Source: Paracoccaceae bacterium
GTDB lineage: Bacteria; Pseudomonadota; Alphaproteobacteria; Rhodobacterales; Rhodobacteraceae
Length of the DNA: 64,000 nucleotides
Direction: 5' to 3'
Assembly: GCA_027013095.1 (NCBI GenBank)
Contig: JALUYI010000018.1
Location: 124,001-188,000, forward strand
The position numbers were made by a program, and so were the translations under genes. Below the pieces are notes generated by a model that made no database searches, was not told where the DNA came from, and worked only from the letters and a program-made list of their open reading frames with translations. Positions 30,056-39,697 of this stretch are shown here, piece by piece (position 1 is the stretch's first letter; each line of letters begins with the position of its first letter).

Positions 30056-30430
30056 GCGAAATCCTTACTGTGTCATCACCGGAACAGCCAGCCGTCGCGC
30101 GCTCGTGTTCCGTCGCTGGAGAGTGCGGCCGAATATTCCGATCTTCCCTTGATAGCGGCCGGTTTCCGACCTTGTTGTTGTGGCCTATATTTAAAACCTG
30201 CCCCTGAGCATTCCAAGAGCGGGAACCGTGACAAATCCCCGCCCTGCGCGCGGCCCTTTGGTCTGGACGGGGTCCGGGTTTGCACCATCGACCTGTCAGC
30301 CCCGGACCACAGGAGACCGGCCCGAAAGCAGCTTGAAAACAGCGAACTCAGGTTCAATAAGGATGAGATAACTTATCTTTTTTCAATAATTATTTAAACC
30401 TAACCAAGTTATCCCCAGTTAAATCACCAA
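30056..30430. other. Gap without a recognisable gene
   Basis: 375 bases between the rlmE stop and the SLAC1-like start. A 93-codon minus-strand frame (30076-30357) has no recognisable motif or ribosome site, so I do not call it. The right half must contain the SLAC1-like promoter if that gene has its own. The left half (30350-30420) is AT-rich. Confidence 0.5.
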
Positions 30431-31165
30431 TTACTCAACATTTTCCGAGTTTTTGCCGTGTCCACGAAATCCCGTCGCGACGACAAATTTTTCCGAACTG
30501 TCCGCGCGGCTTGCGCCCGGTTTGACATGGGAAACCCGGGTAAAATTCTGCTTGAGGAGCTTCTGTAAATCGCCCTCGGCACCACCGGCCAGAACCTTGG
30601 CGACAAAGGTTCCGCCCGGCTCCAGCACATCAAAGGCAAAGTCGGCCGCCGCCTCACAAAGCGCCATGATGCGCAAATGATCGGTCTGCTTGTGGCCGCT
30701 GGCCGAGGCCGCCATGTCGGACATCACCACATCCGCCGGCCCGCCCAGCCAAGCCCTCACCTGTTGATCGGCGCCATCGGCAAGAAAATCCAGAACGTGG
30801 ATTTCGGCCCCAGCAACCGGCTCGACCTCCTGCAGGTCGATACCAAGGATGCGGCCAATTTTCTTATTCTTTCTCTCGCCAAGCGCATTGATCCGGGGCA
30901 CCGCCACCTGCAGCCAGCCGCCCGGCGCGCAACCCAGATCGACGACCCGCGCGCCGGGAATAAGAAAGTGAAATTTTTCGTTCAGTTCCAAGATCTTGAA
31001 GGCGGCACGGCCGCGATAACCCAGCTTGCGGGCCTGCTGCACATAGGGGTCGTTCAACTGCCGCTCAAGCCAGAGCGTTGAACTCAGCCGCCGACCCTTG
31101 GCGGATTTGACCCGGACCCTCAGATCTCGCTGCCCCCGCCCCGATGTTCCACGTTTTTGCGCCAC
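30431..31165 (-). CDS. rlmE: 23S rRNA 2'-O-methyltransferase (RrmJ/FtsJ)
   Basis: 244-residue SAM-dependent enzyme that methylates U2552 of 23S rRNA late in 50S assembly. The family start SGRGQRDL, the RSRAAFKL-like [13 protein letters not shown], the SAM motif [15 protein letters not shown] and the catalytic Asp of VMSDMAAS followed by Lys in [11 protein letters not shown] are all visible. GTG at 31165 is preferred over ATG at 31180 since GAGG lies nine bases upstream and the protein then begins like its relatives; it starts one base after the ppx stop, so the two are translationally linked. Confidence 0.92.
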   Translation of the reverse strand: MAQKRGTSGRGQRDLRVRVKSAKGRRLSSTLWLERQLNDPYVQQARKLGYRGRAAFKILELNEKFHFLIPGARVVDLGCAPGGWLQVAVPRINALGERKNKKIGRILGIDLQEVEPVAGAEIHVLDFLADGADQQVRAWLGGPADVVMSDMAASASGHKQTDHLRIMALCEAAADFAFDVLEPGGTFVAKVLAGGAEGDLQKLLKQNFTRVSHVKPGASRADSSEKFVVATGFRGHGKNSENVE

Positions 31166-31166
31166 C

Positions 31167-32261
31167 TCAGCCAACCTCATCTGTCAATGCGTGATCTTCG
31201 GCCATCAATGCGTAAAGCAATCCCTCGCGCAAACCGCGATCGGCAACGTTGAGGCGATCCGTCGGCCAGATTCGCATCAATGTCTGCAAGATCGCCACCC
31301 CGGACAGGATCAACGCATGGCGGTCGCGCCCGATGCGTGGATCGTTGCGCCGCCCGGCCGCCCCCATTTTCAGGTATTGACGAATGACCCGGTCGATCTG
31401 GGCACTGGTCATGCGCAGCCCGTCAACCTTGTTGCGGTCATAGCGCCGCAATCCCAGATGGGTGGCCGCAACCGTGGTGATCGTGCCCGACGTCCCGATG
31501 ATCTGAAACCCCTTTTGCGATTCCGGGCGCATGGCCGTCTGATAGGGCAGAAAATCGGCCATCTTCTCTTCGAAATGACAGGACATCAGGGCAAAGCGCG
31601 CGCTCTCGTCCTTGACGTCCGCGAATTGATCCTTCAGCGTCGCAACCCCCAGTGGCACCGAGATCCAGTCGATCACTTTGGCCTTGGACCTGTGCTTTGA
31701 CAATCCCGTTTTATCGTTTAATCGCAACTGCATGATTGCAGATGCCCGGTCGCTATCGGGAACATCGGAAAGGTCGATCCAGACCAGCTCGGTCGAGCCG
31801 CCGCCGATGTCCACGACCAGCAACTGACGGGTTCGTCTTGCGATCAGCGGGGCGCAGCTGATGACCGCAAGGCGTGCCTCTTCTTCGGGCCGGATGACCT
31901 CCAGCGCCAAGCCGGTCTCGGCGCGCACCCGCTCCAGAAAGGTCTGGCAATTCGAGGCCCGCCGACAGGCCTCGGTCGCCACCAGGCGCATGCGGGTGAT
32001 CTTGTGATGCTCCAGCTTGCGCCGACAGATATTCAGGGCCGAGATCGTCCGGTTGATCGAGGCCCGCGACAGGCTGCCGTGCTGCTCCAGTCCGCGCCCC
32101 AATTGCACCGATTTGGAAAAACTGTCCACGACATGAAACTGGCTGCCCTCGGGGTGGGCCACCAGCATGCGGCACGAGTTGGTCCCCAGATCCAGCGCTG
32201 CATAAAGCTCGGCGCCGCCCGGGGGGATGTTGGTGGCGGGGTCAACCGATTTCGGGTACAC
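31167..32261 (-). CDS. ppx: Ppx/GppA-family exopolyphosphatase
   Basis: 364-residue ASKHA-fold phosphatase acting on polyphosphate or pppGpp. The phosphate-1 loop [21 protein letters not shown] segment and phosphate-2 loop [13 protein letters not shown] are present. There is no in-frame ATG before the fold; GTG at 32261 with GAGG five bases upstream is the likely start, and a TTG at 32330 would abut the P450 stop. It sits between a P450 gene and rlmE on one strand; the ppx-rlmE junction is tight. Short relatives of this size usually lack the extra C-terminal domain of E. coli Ppx. Confidence 0.9.
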   Translation of the reverse strand: MYPKSVDPATNIPPGGAELYAALDLGTNSCRMLVAHPEGSQFHVVDSFSKSVQLGRGLEQHGSLSRASINRTISALNICRRKLEHHKITRMRLVATEACRRASNCQTFLERVRAETGLALEVIRPEEEARLAVISCAPLIARRTRQLLVVDIGGGSTELVWIDLSDVPDSDRASAIMQLRLNDKTGLSKHRSKAKVIDWISVPLGVATLKDQFADVKDESARFALMSCHFEEKMADFLPYQTAMRPESQKGFQIIGTSGTITTVAATHLGLRRYDRNKVDGLRMTSAQIDRVIRQYLKMGAAGRRNDPRIGRDRHALILSGVAILQTLMRIWPTDRLNVADRGLREGLLYALMAEDHALTDEVG

Positions 32262-32331
32262 GCGCGCCTCATTTCCGGGTTCATGTTTACTGTTGCGAAA
32301 ACCGTAACCCGAAGCAGGGAGCGCGCGCAAG

Positions 32332-33723
32332 TCACGTTCCGGTATCCGCCCCCCGGGGGCGAATTTTCAGGTGGATTCCGTCCCGCGCACGTACCGTCAA
32401 ATGGGCGACCGGCACCGGCACCTGCCCCGGGACGGCGCGAAACTCAAACGCGCGCAGCAACATCGCCAGCAGCAGAACCCCCTCGACCATGGCAAACCCG
32501 GCACCCGTACATACCCGGGGGCCAGTGGAAAACGGAATCCACGCGGTGCTGGCGTTTTCCCGGGCCTCATCCCGCTGCCAGCGCCCGGGGTCGAAATGGT
32601 CGGGTCTGTGCCACAGGTCTGGGTGGCGGTGCAGATGCCAGGGCGAGATGACAATCTGCGCCCCCCGCCGGATGGCGCGATTGCGAAACCGCTCGGGCCG
32701 CGTGGTTTCACGCAACATCATCGGCACTGGCGGATAGAGGCGCAGGGTCTCGCGCCACACATCGCGGATAAAGCCGAGGCGCCGCACATCCGAGAACCTC
32801 GGCCGCCCCGTGCCTAGAACGCGCTGGGCCTCGCGCGCGGCGCGGAGTTGCGTATCCGGATCTGAAGCCAGCAGATATAACGCCCAGGCCAGCGCCGAGG
32901 CCGAGGTCTCGTGTCCGGCGAGAAAAAAGATCGCCACCTGATCGACCATCTCGGCGGCCTCAAAACAGGTGCCGCTTGCCGGATCGCGGGTCGTCATGAT
33001 CTTGGTCGCCAGATCGTCGGGGGCGGAGCCTCTGGAAATTTCAATGGCGCGCGCCTCGGTCAGAGCGCTCAACAACGCCCGAATGCGGCGGGCGCTGCGT
33101 CCCGCCTCGCGGTTGAAAATCCGTGGCATCCAGCCGGGTACAGGCAGAAACGAGGCCAGATTCAGCAGGGGCTGGCTGCGTTGATAGGCGCGGAACTCTT
33201 GAAACACCGCGTTTGCATCCCGGTGTGTTATCGGCAGGGAAAACAGGGTTCTGAAAATGACATCCGCCGCCAAATGTGATGTTTCTTCCTCTATTTCAAT
33301 GGGTTCCGGTGTATTACTGATGTTGATACGGGCAATGGCTGTCTCGCCGGCGGCGACCATCGCATCAAAGGTCTCCCGAAGGCGCCCCCCCTCAAAGGCC
33401 GGGTCGATCATGCGCCGCTGGCGTTTCCATGTCGCGCCATTGGTGACAAAGACGGCATTGCCCAAAAGATCCTTGAGGCTGGAGCTGATGACCCCGGATT
33501 TCGGAAAATCCTCGGGCCGTTCTTTTAACACCGTGTGGATCAGGTCGGGCTGGTTTATCAGGTAGGAATGGAAAAACAGAGTCTTGAACTCGGCCATTTT
33601 CGCCCGATACAGCCGTTCCGGTTGCGAGGTAAAAATATCCCTGCGAAACAACAATATCTGACGAAGGCGCGAGGTCTTTTCCGGGCGCGAGGCGGGTTTT
33701 GGTGGAATCGGGCAGGGGCTCAT
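32332..33723 (-). CDS. Cytochrome P450, long type
   Basis: 463-residue P450 monooxygenase. The I-helix oxygen motif AGHETSA, the K-helix ETLR and the haem loop FSTGPRVCTGAGFA with the axial Cys are all intact. The sequence style (HPDLWHRPDHFDPGRW before the haem loop) is like fatty-acid or terpenoid hydroxylases of the CYP4/CYP102-like clan rather than the short CYP107 type. No membrane anchor is visible. It overlaps the stop of the membrane hydrolase gene as ATGA, so both are made together. No ferredoxin or reductase gene is close. Confidence 0.9.
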   Translation of the reverse strand: MSPCPIPPKPASRPEKTSRLRQILLFRRDIFTSQPERLYRAKMAEFKTLFFHSYLINQPDLIHTVLKERPEDFPKSGVISSSLKDLLGNAVFVTNGATWKRQRRMIDPAFEGGRLRETFDAMVAAGETAIARINISNTPEPIEIEEETSHLAADVIFRTLFSLPITHRDANAVFQEFRAYQRSQPLLNLASFLPVPGWMPRIFNREAGRSARRIRALLSALTEARAIEISRGSAPDDLATKIMTTRDPASGTCFEAAEMVDQVAIFFLAGHETSASALAWALYLLASDPDTQLRAAREAQRVLGTGRPRFSDVRRLGFIRDVWRETLRLYPPVPMMLRETTRPERFRNRAIRRGAQIVISPWHLHRHPDLWHRPDHFDPGRWQRDEARENASTAWIPFSTGPRVCTGAGFAMVEGVLLLAMLLRAFEFRAVPGQVPVPVAHLTVRARDGIHLKIRPRGADTGT

Positions 33724-34952
33724 GCGCAACTCATGTCACGATAGGGCGACAGCGGGGTTGCAAGGCAACTGGGCGACGGGTTGCGCCCCTCGTATCGCCG
33801 CCCGAGGCTGAGCGGCCCGGCGGTGATCTGGAAATAATCATAGTCGCGCGGGCGATCAAAGGCGCAGAGATATTGAAAATGAATACGAAAATAATGCCAT
33901 TTCATCCGTTTCTGTGCATCGGGCGACAGGCTTTTGCTGAAGGCGGCCGAAATCACCAGCGGCTGGTGATGCCCGCAATCCGGCGCGACACCGCTGACCG
34001 CAACCGGGTCAATCAGCGCAAAGGTGCAGCCGTCTCCGGGTGCTGTCACATCAACCCAGATTAGACGATCCTCTTCAGAAAGTAGATTAAGATCACGTCG
34101 CAACCTATTGGCATTTGGTAGAAAACTGACCATTGGAACGACATGTCCAAGGCTGAGGAATGACAGTTTTGGGCGGAATCCGGCCCGTGAATCGCGGCGC
34201 ATGAGATCGGCCAGGACGGAAACCGCGAGATGTGCGCCCGAGGAATGGCCGACCACCAGAACCTCATCAACGTCACTTTGAAGGGCGGTCTCTAGACGAT
34301 CGACAAAGGTGGCAATCCGCTCCTCAAGCTCGGGTGGATTGGCCCCTGAATATTGCGCCGAAAAAGCGTAGTCATGCAGCAGGTAATAGGCAAAGAGATG
34401 CCGGTCGAGGCGCCGGAACCAGACCATGAGCCCAGCCAGCACCGTAAGCCCAGCCAGAGCGGCCAGCCAGAGTGGCAGCGCCAGATCCACCCCCCACGCC
34501 ACAGCAAATGCCAGAATCACCGCCCCCAAAAGCTGCGCGCTCAGCATGAAAACCGGATAAAGTGCTGCAATTACCGGCCCTTTGCGCAGATGGACAAGAC
34601 GCGCCAGCGCCCCTGATGCAATATAGATCCAGACCACACGAGCCAACAAAAGGAAGGTCCCGACAATGCTACGGCGCATCGATTTCTGCACGATATCGGA
34701 CCATAAAAGTAGTTCGATCTGGCTGTCCACCTCGGCCCCGTCTACCCGTGCGTGAACGCTCCAACTGTAGGTTTTTGAGTTAGGATTCCCTTTTATATCA
34801 ATGGCATAACCGCTTATCTCGGCCTGCTTTCGCGCCTCGCTGCGGTAGAGTTCCCGATAGCGGCGCGGCGGCACCGGGTCATAGCCCGGCAGATAAAACA
34901 CCTGTCGCCGCCAGACGTCCTGTGTACTGCTCGTGCCCGAAACTTCCGTCAC
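33720..34952 (-). CDS. Uncharacterised membrane protein with serine-hydrolase motif
   Basis: 410-residue protein I cannot place in a named family. An N-terminal cytoplasmic part contains FYLPGYDPVPPRRYRELYR. Three hydrophobic stretches (about 96-117, 127-150 and 155-180) are followed by a soluble half with a nucleophile-elbow motif GHSSG (Ser near 237) and a CGHH segment that could provide the catalytic His. It looks like a membrane-anchored alpha/beta hydrolase. GTG at 34952 is chosen since GGAGG lies nine bases upstream. It is coupled to the P450 by ATGA overlap, suggesting one handles the substrate or product of the other. Confidence 0.7.
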   Translation of the reverse strand: MTEVSGTSSTQDVWRRQVFYLPGYDPVPPRRYRELYRSEARKQAEISGYAIDIKGNPNSKTYSWSVHARVDGAEVDSQIELLLWSDIVQKSMRRSIVGTFLLLARVVWIYIASGALARLVHLRKGPVIAALYPVFMLSAQLLGAVILAFAVAWGVDLALPLWLAALAGLTVLAGLMVWFRRLDRHLFAYYLLHDYAFSAQYSGANPPELEERIATFVDRLETALQSDVDEVLVVGHSSGAHLAVSVLADLMRRDSRAGFRPKLSFLSLGHVVPMVSFLPNANRLRRDLNLLSEEDRLIWVDVTAPGDGCTFALIDPVAVSGVAPDCGHHQPLVISAAFSKSLSPDAQKRMKWHYFRIHFQYLCAFDRPRDYDYFQITAGPLSLGRRYEGRNPSPSCLATPLSPYRDMSCA

Positions 34953-35040
34953 GCCCAAATTCCTCCCGGGTATATCAGCCCGGCGTTCTGGCCCGTTTGC
35001 CTCATCCGGGGGCCGCTTGATCCTGTCCCGGTCTCACCCT

Positions 35041-35799
35041 TCAGCCCACCACCGCCAGCGCCGGCACGTTTTCCAGCAACCAATAGGACATCCGCGAGAA
35101 GGTTCCGGTCATCATCATGATCCCGACCACAAGCAACAGCACCCCCATCGACCTCTCGATCAGGGCCATGTGCCGCTTGAGCCGGTTCATCAGCCCCATG
35201 GCGCGGTTGACGAACACCGCCGACAGAATGAATGGCACCCCAAGGCCGATGGCGTAAAGCGCCATCAGCACTGCCCCGCGTGAAACCGAATCTTCCTGTG
35301 CGCTCAACGACAGGATGGTGCCAAGAATCGGCCCAATGCAGGGGGTCCAGCCAAAGGCAAAGGCCAGACCCAGCACATAGGCGCCCAGCGCCGACCCGCC
35401 CCGATCTCCAGCGTTCAGGCGCATCTCGCGCAGCAGAAAATTCAATCGGAACAAGCCAAGGAAATGCAGCCCAAAGACGATGATGACCGCGCCGGCAATC
35501 TGCCCAAAAAGAACCTGATTCTGCAGAAAAAACCTGCCAAATGCCGAGGCGGCAAAGCCCAGAAACAGAAACACCGTGGACAGGCCCAGTACAAAAAAGA
35601 CCGAGGCAATGATCGCCGGGCGTCGGGCGCGCCGGTCGGATTCATCGGTCAACTGGTTCATCGTGATCCCGCCCATATAGGCCAGATAGGGCGGGATGAT
35701 GGGCAAAACGCAGGGCGAAATAAAGCTGAGCAAACCTGCGGTCAGCGCAATCAGCATGGCGGGCAACAGGCTGGCGTCAATGAGGTCGAGTCCGAACAT
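35041..35799 (-). CDS. ccdA: Thiol-disulfide transporter CcdA
   Basis: 252-residue inner-membrane protein with six helices that carries reducing power from thioredoxin to periplasmic haem or disulfide partners during cytochrome c maturation. The two redox cysteines are in SFISPCVLPIIPPY (helix 1) and FGWTPCIGPILG (helix 4). ATG at 35799 follows GGAG by five bases; an earlier ATG at 35814 is less well placed. It diverges from the TusA-like gene. Its periplasmic thioredoxin partner is not in the window. Confidence 0.92.
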   Translation of the reverse strand: MFGLDLIDASLLPAMLIALTAGLLSFISPCVLPIIPPYLAYMGGITMNQLTDESDRRARRPAIIASVFFVLGLSTVFLFLGFAASAFGRFFLQNQVLFGQIAGAVIIVFGLHFLGLFRLNFLLREMRLNAGDRGGSALGAYVLGLAFAFGWTPCIGPILGTILSLSAQEDSVSRGAVLMALYAIGLGVPFILSAVFVNRAMGLMNRLKRHMALIERSMGVLLLVVGIMMMTGTFSRMSYWLLENVPALAVVG

Positions 35800-35913
35800 T
35801 GTGGCTCCATTCAATCAGGGTTGCCCCTTCTTACCCCGACCGTTTCAAAAGGTCACGGCAGAATGCGTCACAATGGCGTGGACAGACGTGAGTGCGCGCG
35901 CTATCGCAGAAAG

Positions 35914-36144
35914 ATGACTTGGGATCACGAACTTGACGCCACCGGATTGCTCTGCCCGCTGCCGGTCCTAAAGGCCAGAAAGCGCCTGTCGATGCTGGCG
36001 CCGGGACAGATTCTGCGACTCGCGGCCGACGATCCCGCTGCGATCATCGACATCCCTCATTTCTGCGCCGAGCAGGGCCATGATCTGCTGTTTCAGGACA
36101 CCGAAGCGGCGCCGCAGGTCTATCTGATCCGCAAGGGTGGATGA
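35914..36144 (+). CDS. TusA-like sulfurtransferase
   Basis: 76-residue protein of the TusA/SirA fold. The essential cysteine lies in LLCPLPVLKAR (CPxP motif near residue 14-17), which carries persulfide sulfur. Length and fold match the family. The ribosome site is weak (GCAGAAAG). Sulfur delivery to tRNA thiolation or molybdenum cofactor is usual for the family; the specific target here is unknown. It converges on the LysM gene. Confidence 0.88.
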   Translation: MTWDHELDATGLLCPLPVLKARKRLSMLAPGQILRLAADDPAAIIDIPHFCAEQGHDLLFQDTEAAPQVYLIRKGG

Positions 36145-36193
36145 GGTCCGGGTGAGGCACCTCAAGAGGTTGTTCCAAGGCCCGTTTCAGAGT

Positions 36194-37978
36194 TTATTTC
36201 GGAATGGTAAAGATCTGTCCGGGGTAAATCAGATCGGGATCGCGGATATATTGCCGGTTGGCGTTGAAAATCTGCATGTAGAGAACCCCCTTGCCATAAT
36301 TCTTCTTTGCCAGCGCCCAGAGGGTATTGCCGCGCTGAATGGTCACCTTTTGCACCTGCGGGCGCACGCCCTCGGTGTTGTCTGCAGCGTCAGCGCTGGC
36401 CAGGCGCACGACCTTTTCCGCCTTTTCCTTCTGGAACGGAGTCTCAAGACGCGAGGTGACCTTGCCGCTTGAATCCAGTTCATCCACCCGCAGCGTATAA
36501 CGTCCGGCATCAACCTCGGGCAGTTTTAACTGCCATGAGCCGTCCTTGGCCACGGGTTCGGTCTTGATCGGCTTGTCATCGACATAAACCCGGACATGCC
36601 GGTCGGGCTTGCTGCGCCCGCTCAACACCACCTCGCCCTTGTCGTCATACGAGATCAGGTCGAGCGAGACATTTGCCATGACCTCGGGGGCGGCGCCCGA
36701 GAGAGCCGGTGGCTGCAGTACCCGCACCCCCTGATCCGAGGTTATGACCACGGTTGGCGCAGCCTGATCAGACGGGAGAACAGGTGATTTTCCCGCGTTC
36801 TCAAGGGCTGTCCTGCTGGGCGTTCCCGGCGTGCTTGCAGGTTTTCCGGTGGAATCTCCGGAGGTGGTTTTTTGCGCGGTGGAATTTTTGACGACGGATT
36901 TTTTGGTGGCGGCGGTTCCGGTGGAGGTCGCCGAGGCAGTCTCTGTCGCGGTGGTGGATTTGGCGCTGGAACTCGCCACCGTTTTGTCCGCTGCCTTTTG
37001 CGCCGTCGAGGAGACCGCAGAAACCTTGGGCTGCACCGATTTTGCGGCCGACGCCTCGGCAGTCGTCCCGGCTGTGGTTTCAGACCCGCCAAGAGCGGCG
37101 ATCGAGGTTTCGGCCTTTGGTTTTGCCCCCGGGCTGCGGGCGATTTGGGTCACTTTTGGCGCGATTACGACGACCTGCGCCCGCGACGGAATCCGGCGGC
37201 CGTTCGGGTCGGTCTGAAGCAGCGTGATGATCCGCGGCGTGCCTGTTGCCGAGACATCAAACAGCGCAACAAAGCCGCCCAACGCGTCGGCCTTGGTGCG
37301 TGTCACCAGCTTACCATCCATCAAGATTTCCACGACACTGCCGGGGCTGGCCTTGCCCGCAACGACGGCGCTACCGCGCTTGTCAATCCGAACCAGATCG
37401 AACTTTGGCGGGTTCACATCATTGGCGTGTGCGGTGTCTTTTGTCGGGGTCGCCAAGGCCTGCGCCTGTTTTGGAGCGACCTTCGCAGCACTGCCAGGAG
37501 AGGCCAGCGGTGTTGTTGCCACGCGCGGGGCGGCGGGTTCGGGGCTCAGCCGAGCCACCTGCGTGCCCTTGCCCGAGGCCAGAGACGGGGCTTGATCGCC
37601 GCCTGCCCCCAACCTTATTCCGTTGGCGGTACTTTTTGCTGCGCCGGGCCCCTTTGGTGCGGGCTTGACGGCAAGGGCGGTCTGGGAGGGGGGGCTCTGA
37701 CTCACCGCGGTTTTGGGTGCCGTCTTACGTGTCGTTTTGGCCGTTGCGCTCTTGCTGCTGGCCGCGGACGGCGCGCCATTCGTGTTCGTGACTCCCGTGC
37801 GGGCCGAGGCCACCACCACCTGCGGGGCGGCGCCGATGACCGGGGCTGTCGCGCCCACCTCGGGCGGCGTGTTTTGTCTGGCCTGATAGACGACAACCGC
37901 GCCGGCAACGACAACCGCCGCGACCGCGCCTCCTGCGATCAATCCGCCTTTGGTTCCCAATGCGCCGATCATCGCCAT
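36194..37978 (-). CDS. LysM-domain envelope protein with Ig-like repeats
   Basis: 594-residue protein anchored by one N-terminal membrane helix (GGLIAGGAVAAVVVAGAVVVY). A long low-complexity Ala/Ser/Thr/Lys-rich stretch (about 45-155 and 280-410) separates two Ig-like beta modules (about 185-245 and 425-510). A C-terminal LysM domain (about 540-594, RGNTLWALAKKNYG ... YPGQIFTIP) would bind peptidoglycan. It resembles the family of large inner-membrane LysM proteins common in alphaproteobacteria. The ATG at 37978 starts the membrane anchor; the longer upstream frame lies in the divergent promoter region. Confidence 0.85.
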   Translation of the reverse strand: MAMIGALGTKGGLIAGGAVAAVVVAGAVVVYQARQNTPPEVGATAPVIGAAPQVVVASARTGVTNTNGAPSAASSKSATAKTTRKTAPKTAVSQSPPSQTALAVKPAPKGPGAAKSTANGIRLGAGGDQAPSLASGKGTQVARLSPEPAAPRVATTPLASPGSAAKVAPKQAQALATPTKDTAHANDVNPPKFDLVRIDKRGSAVVAGKASPGSVVEILMDGKLVTRTKADALGGFVALFDVSATGTPRIITLLQTDPNGRRIPSRAQVVVIAPKVTQIARSPGAKPKAETSIAALGGSETTAGTTAEASAAKSVQPKVSAVSSTAQKAADKTVASSSAKSTTATETASATSTGTAATKKSVVKNSTAQKTTSGDSTGKPASTPGTPSRTALENAGKSPVLPSDQAAPTVVITSDQGVRVLQPPALSGAAPEVMANVSLDLISYDDKGEVVLSGRSKPDRHVRVYVDDKPIKTEPVAKDGSWQLKLPEVDAGRYTLRVDELDSSGKVTSRLETPFQKEKAEKVVRLASADAADNTEGVRPQVQKVTIQRGNTLWALAKKNYGKGVLYMQIFNANRQYIRDPDLIYPGQIFTIPK

Positions 37979-38168
37979 TTTGCGCCTTCTTTCCCTTTTT
38001 GCCCGGGCCTTGTTCCACCCGGCCCCTGCTTTGTCCGGCTTTTCCCGGTCCAGCCGTAGATTCCGTGCCCAACAGCATCCAAAGATGTGGGGCTGGACCG
38101 CAGCCTGCGTCAGGGATAACAACTCTGCCAAGGATTTTCCAATCATATCGACATCAAAGGTTCTGAAA

Positions 38169-38726
38169 ATGACGGCTTTCCAGCATTCCCTGTGTGTTTT
38201 TTGCGGCTCACGCCCCGGCGATGACCCAGCTTACATGCAAGCGGCCCGGGATCTGGGCGTGCTAATGGCCCGGCGCCACTGGCGGCTGGTTTACGGCGCC
38301 GGAGACGTGGGGCTGATGGGTCAGGTGGCTCGTACGAATCAAGACGGCGGCGGCCAAAGTCTGGGCGTCATTCCGGCACATCTGGTAGAGATGGAGGTGG
38401 CCAAGCGGGATTTGACGTATTTTGTGATCACAGAAACCATGCACGAACGCAAAAAGGTGATGTTCATGAACTCCGATGCCATTGTCACCCTGCCGGGGGG
38501 CGCAGGAACCCTCGACGAGTTCTTTGAGGTCATGACGTGGCACCATCTGGGGCTGCACGAGAAACCTGTTTATCTGTTGAATATCAATGGCTACTGGGAC
38601 GATCTTCTAACTCTTGTCAAGCATGTGATCACACGCGGATTCGCCGAGCGCAGCTTTCTGGATTATCTGTCCGTCGTGACCTCGGTTGCGGCGCTTGAGG
38701 CAGCGTTGCTCCGGGATTTCTCCTGA
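38169..38726 (+). CDS. LOG-family Rossmann protein (TIGR00730)
   Basis: 185-residue protein with the motif PGGAGTLDEFFE that defines the LOG/lysine-decarboxylase-like family, whose characterised members release free cytokinin-type bases by hydrolysing nucleoside 5'-monophosphates. The FCGSRPGDDP opening and a second conserved ERKKVMF segment are intact. The role in bacteria is probably nucleotide clean-up. The last 64 bases overlap the converging rarD gene. It diverges from the LysM gene. Confidence 0.9.
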   Translation: MTAFQHSLCVFCGSRPGDDPAYMQAARDLGVLMARRHWRLVYGAGDVGLMGQVARTNQDGGGQSLGVIPAHLVEMEVAKRDLTYFVITETMHERKKVMFMNSDAIVTLPGGAGTLDEFFEVMTWHHLGLHEKPVYLLNINGYWDDLLTLVKHVITRGFAERSFLDYLSVVTSVAALEAALLRDFS

Positions 38727-39607
38727 CGCCACCCGGCCCAGCTGTATATCGTCAGCGCCACCCAGATCAGTGCAAAGGCTGACGCGTGCCAGACGGTGAT
38801 GCGCTCCTGAAACAGGACCACGGCGACGGTGAATTGCAGGGTCGGGTTCAGGTATTGGATCAGACCCACAGTGGACAGGCGCAACCGACGCGCCGCATAG
38901 GCAAATAGCATCAAGGGCCCGGCCGTCAGCACGCCAGAAAAAACCAGCAGAACCGTCAGATAGGGATCGGTCCCGAAATAGCCGCCGGGCCGGTCGGTCA
39001 CTCCGCTCCAGCCGCCATAGGTGATGCCCCACAGCCAGATCAGCGCCAATGGCAGCAGCAACAGAACCTCGCCGGTGACCGAGACCACCGGCGGCAGGTC
39101 CAGCCCCTTTTTCAGGAGGCCGTAAAGGCCAAAGCTGCTGGCCAGAATCAACGAGATCCACGGCGGTGTTCCCAGACCAAAGGTCAGGACCAAGACCGCC
39201 ACCCCGGCCAGCGCGACGGCGATCTGCCGCGCTGCGTCCAGCCGCTCGTGAAAGGCCAGAAAACCCAGCGCTACCGCAACCAGCGGAAATACGTAATAGC
39301 CAAGCGACGCCTCAACCGCCCGACCGATCTGGATCGACAGGATGAACACGAACCAGTTGAGCGAGATCAACAGGCCCGCCGCGGCGACGGTCAACAGGGT
39401 CCGGCGGCGCAAAAGGCTGCTGAACAGCAGCCCCAGACGCCCCTGCCCGGCCAGCACCAGAGCAAAGATGACAAAGGACCAGAGGGTGCGATGGGACAGC
39501 ACCTCAAGCGGCGGGACCTTGGCCAGCGCCTTGTAATAAATCGGCGACAGGCCCCAGATCGAGCTGGCCGCGACCATCGCAAGAACGCCTTTCAGATCGT
39601 CGCGCAC
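38663..39607 (-). CDS. rarD: RarD-type EamA-family permease
   Basis: 314-residue transporter with ten membrane helices in two EamA repeats. It begins with KGVLAMVAASSIWGLSPIYYKAL and has the RarD-typical LNWFVFILSIQIGRAVEASLGYYVFPL segment. E. coli RarD was linked to chloramphenicol tolerance; the natural substrate is unknown. Its 3' end lies inside the LOG gene on the other strand (64-base convergent overlap), an unusual but small overlap for this dense region. Confidence 0.88.
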   Translation of the reverse strand: MRDDLKGVLAMVAASSIWGLSPIYYKALAKVPPLEVLSHRTLWSFVIFALVLAGQGRLGLLFSSLLRRRTLLTVAAAGLLISLNWFVFILSIQIGRAVEASLGYYVFPLVAVALGFLAFHERLDAARQIAVALAGVAVLVLTFGLGTPPWISLILASSFGLYGLLKKGLDLPPVVSVTGEVLLLLPLALIWLWGITYGGWSGVTDRPGGYFGTDPYLTVLLVFSGVLTAGPLMLFAYAARRLRLSTVGLIQYLNPTLQFTVAVVLFQERITVWHASAFALIWVALTIYSWAGWRQEKSRSNAASSAATEVTTDR

Positions 39608-39645
39608 GCTGTCTCCTGTCGGTGCCCCCGCGAGGGTGTTGAGCG

Positions 39646-39677
39646 CTGGCCGACCGCCTGCGGCAGGGGGCGATCGG
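39646..39677 (-). terminator. Hairpin after sodB
   Basis: On the minus strand GGCCGATCGCC pairs with GGCGGTCGGCC (one U-G pair) across a loop CCCTGCCGCA, 20 bases after the sodB stop and before rarD. No U-tract follows, so it may be partial or a stability element. Confidence 0.5.
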
Positions 39678-39697
39678 CCGACCGTGTCAGGTCATTC

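Noticed and set aside
36872-38059. A 395-codon plus-strand frame opposite the LysM gene
   Set aside because: Its Gly/Arg-rich low complexity mirrors the Ala/Thr-rich linker on the coding strand. No ribosome site or motif is present.
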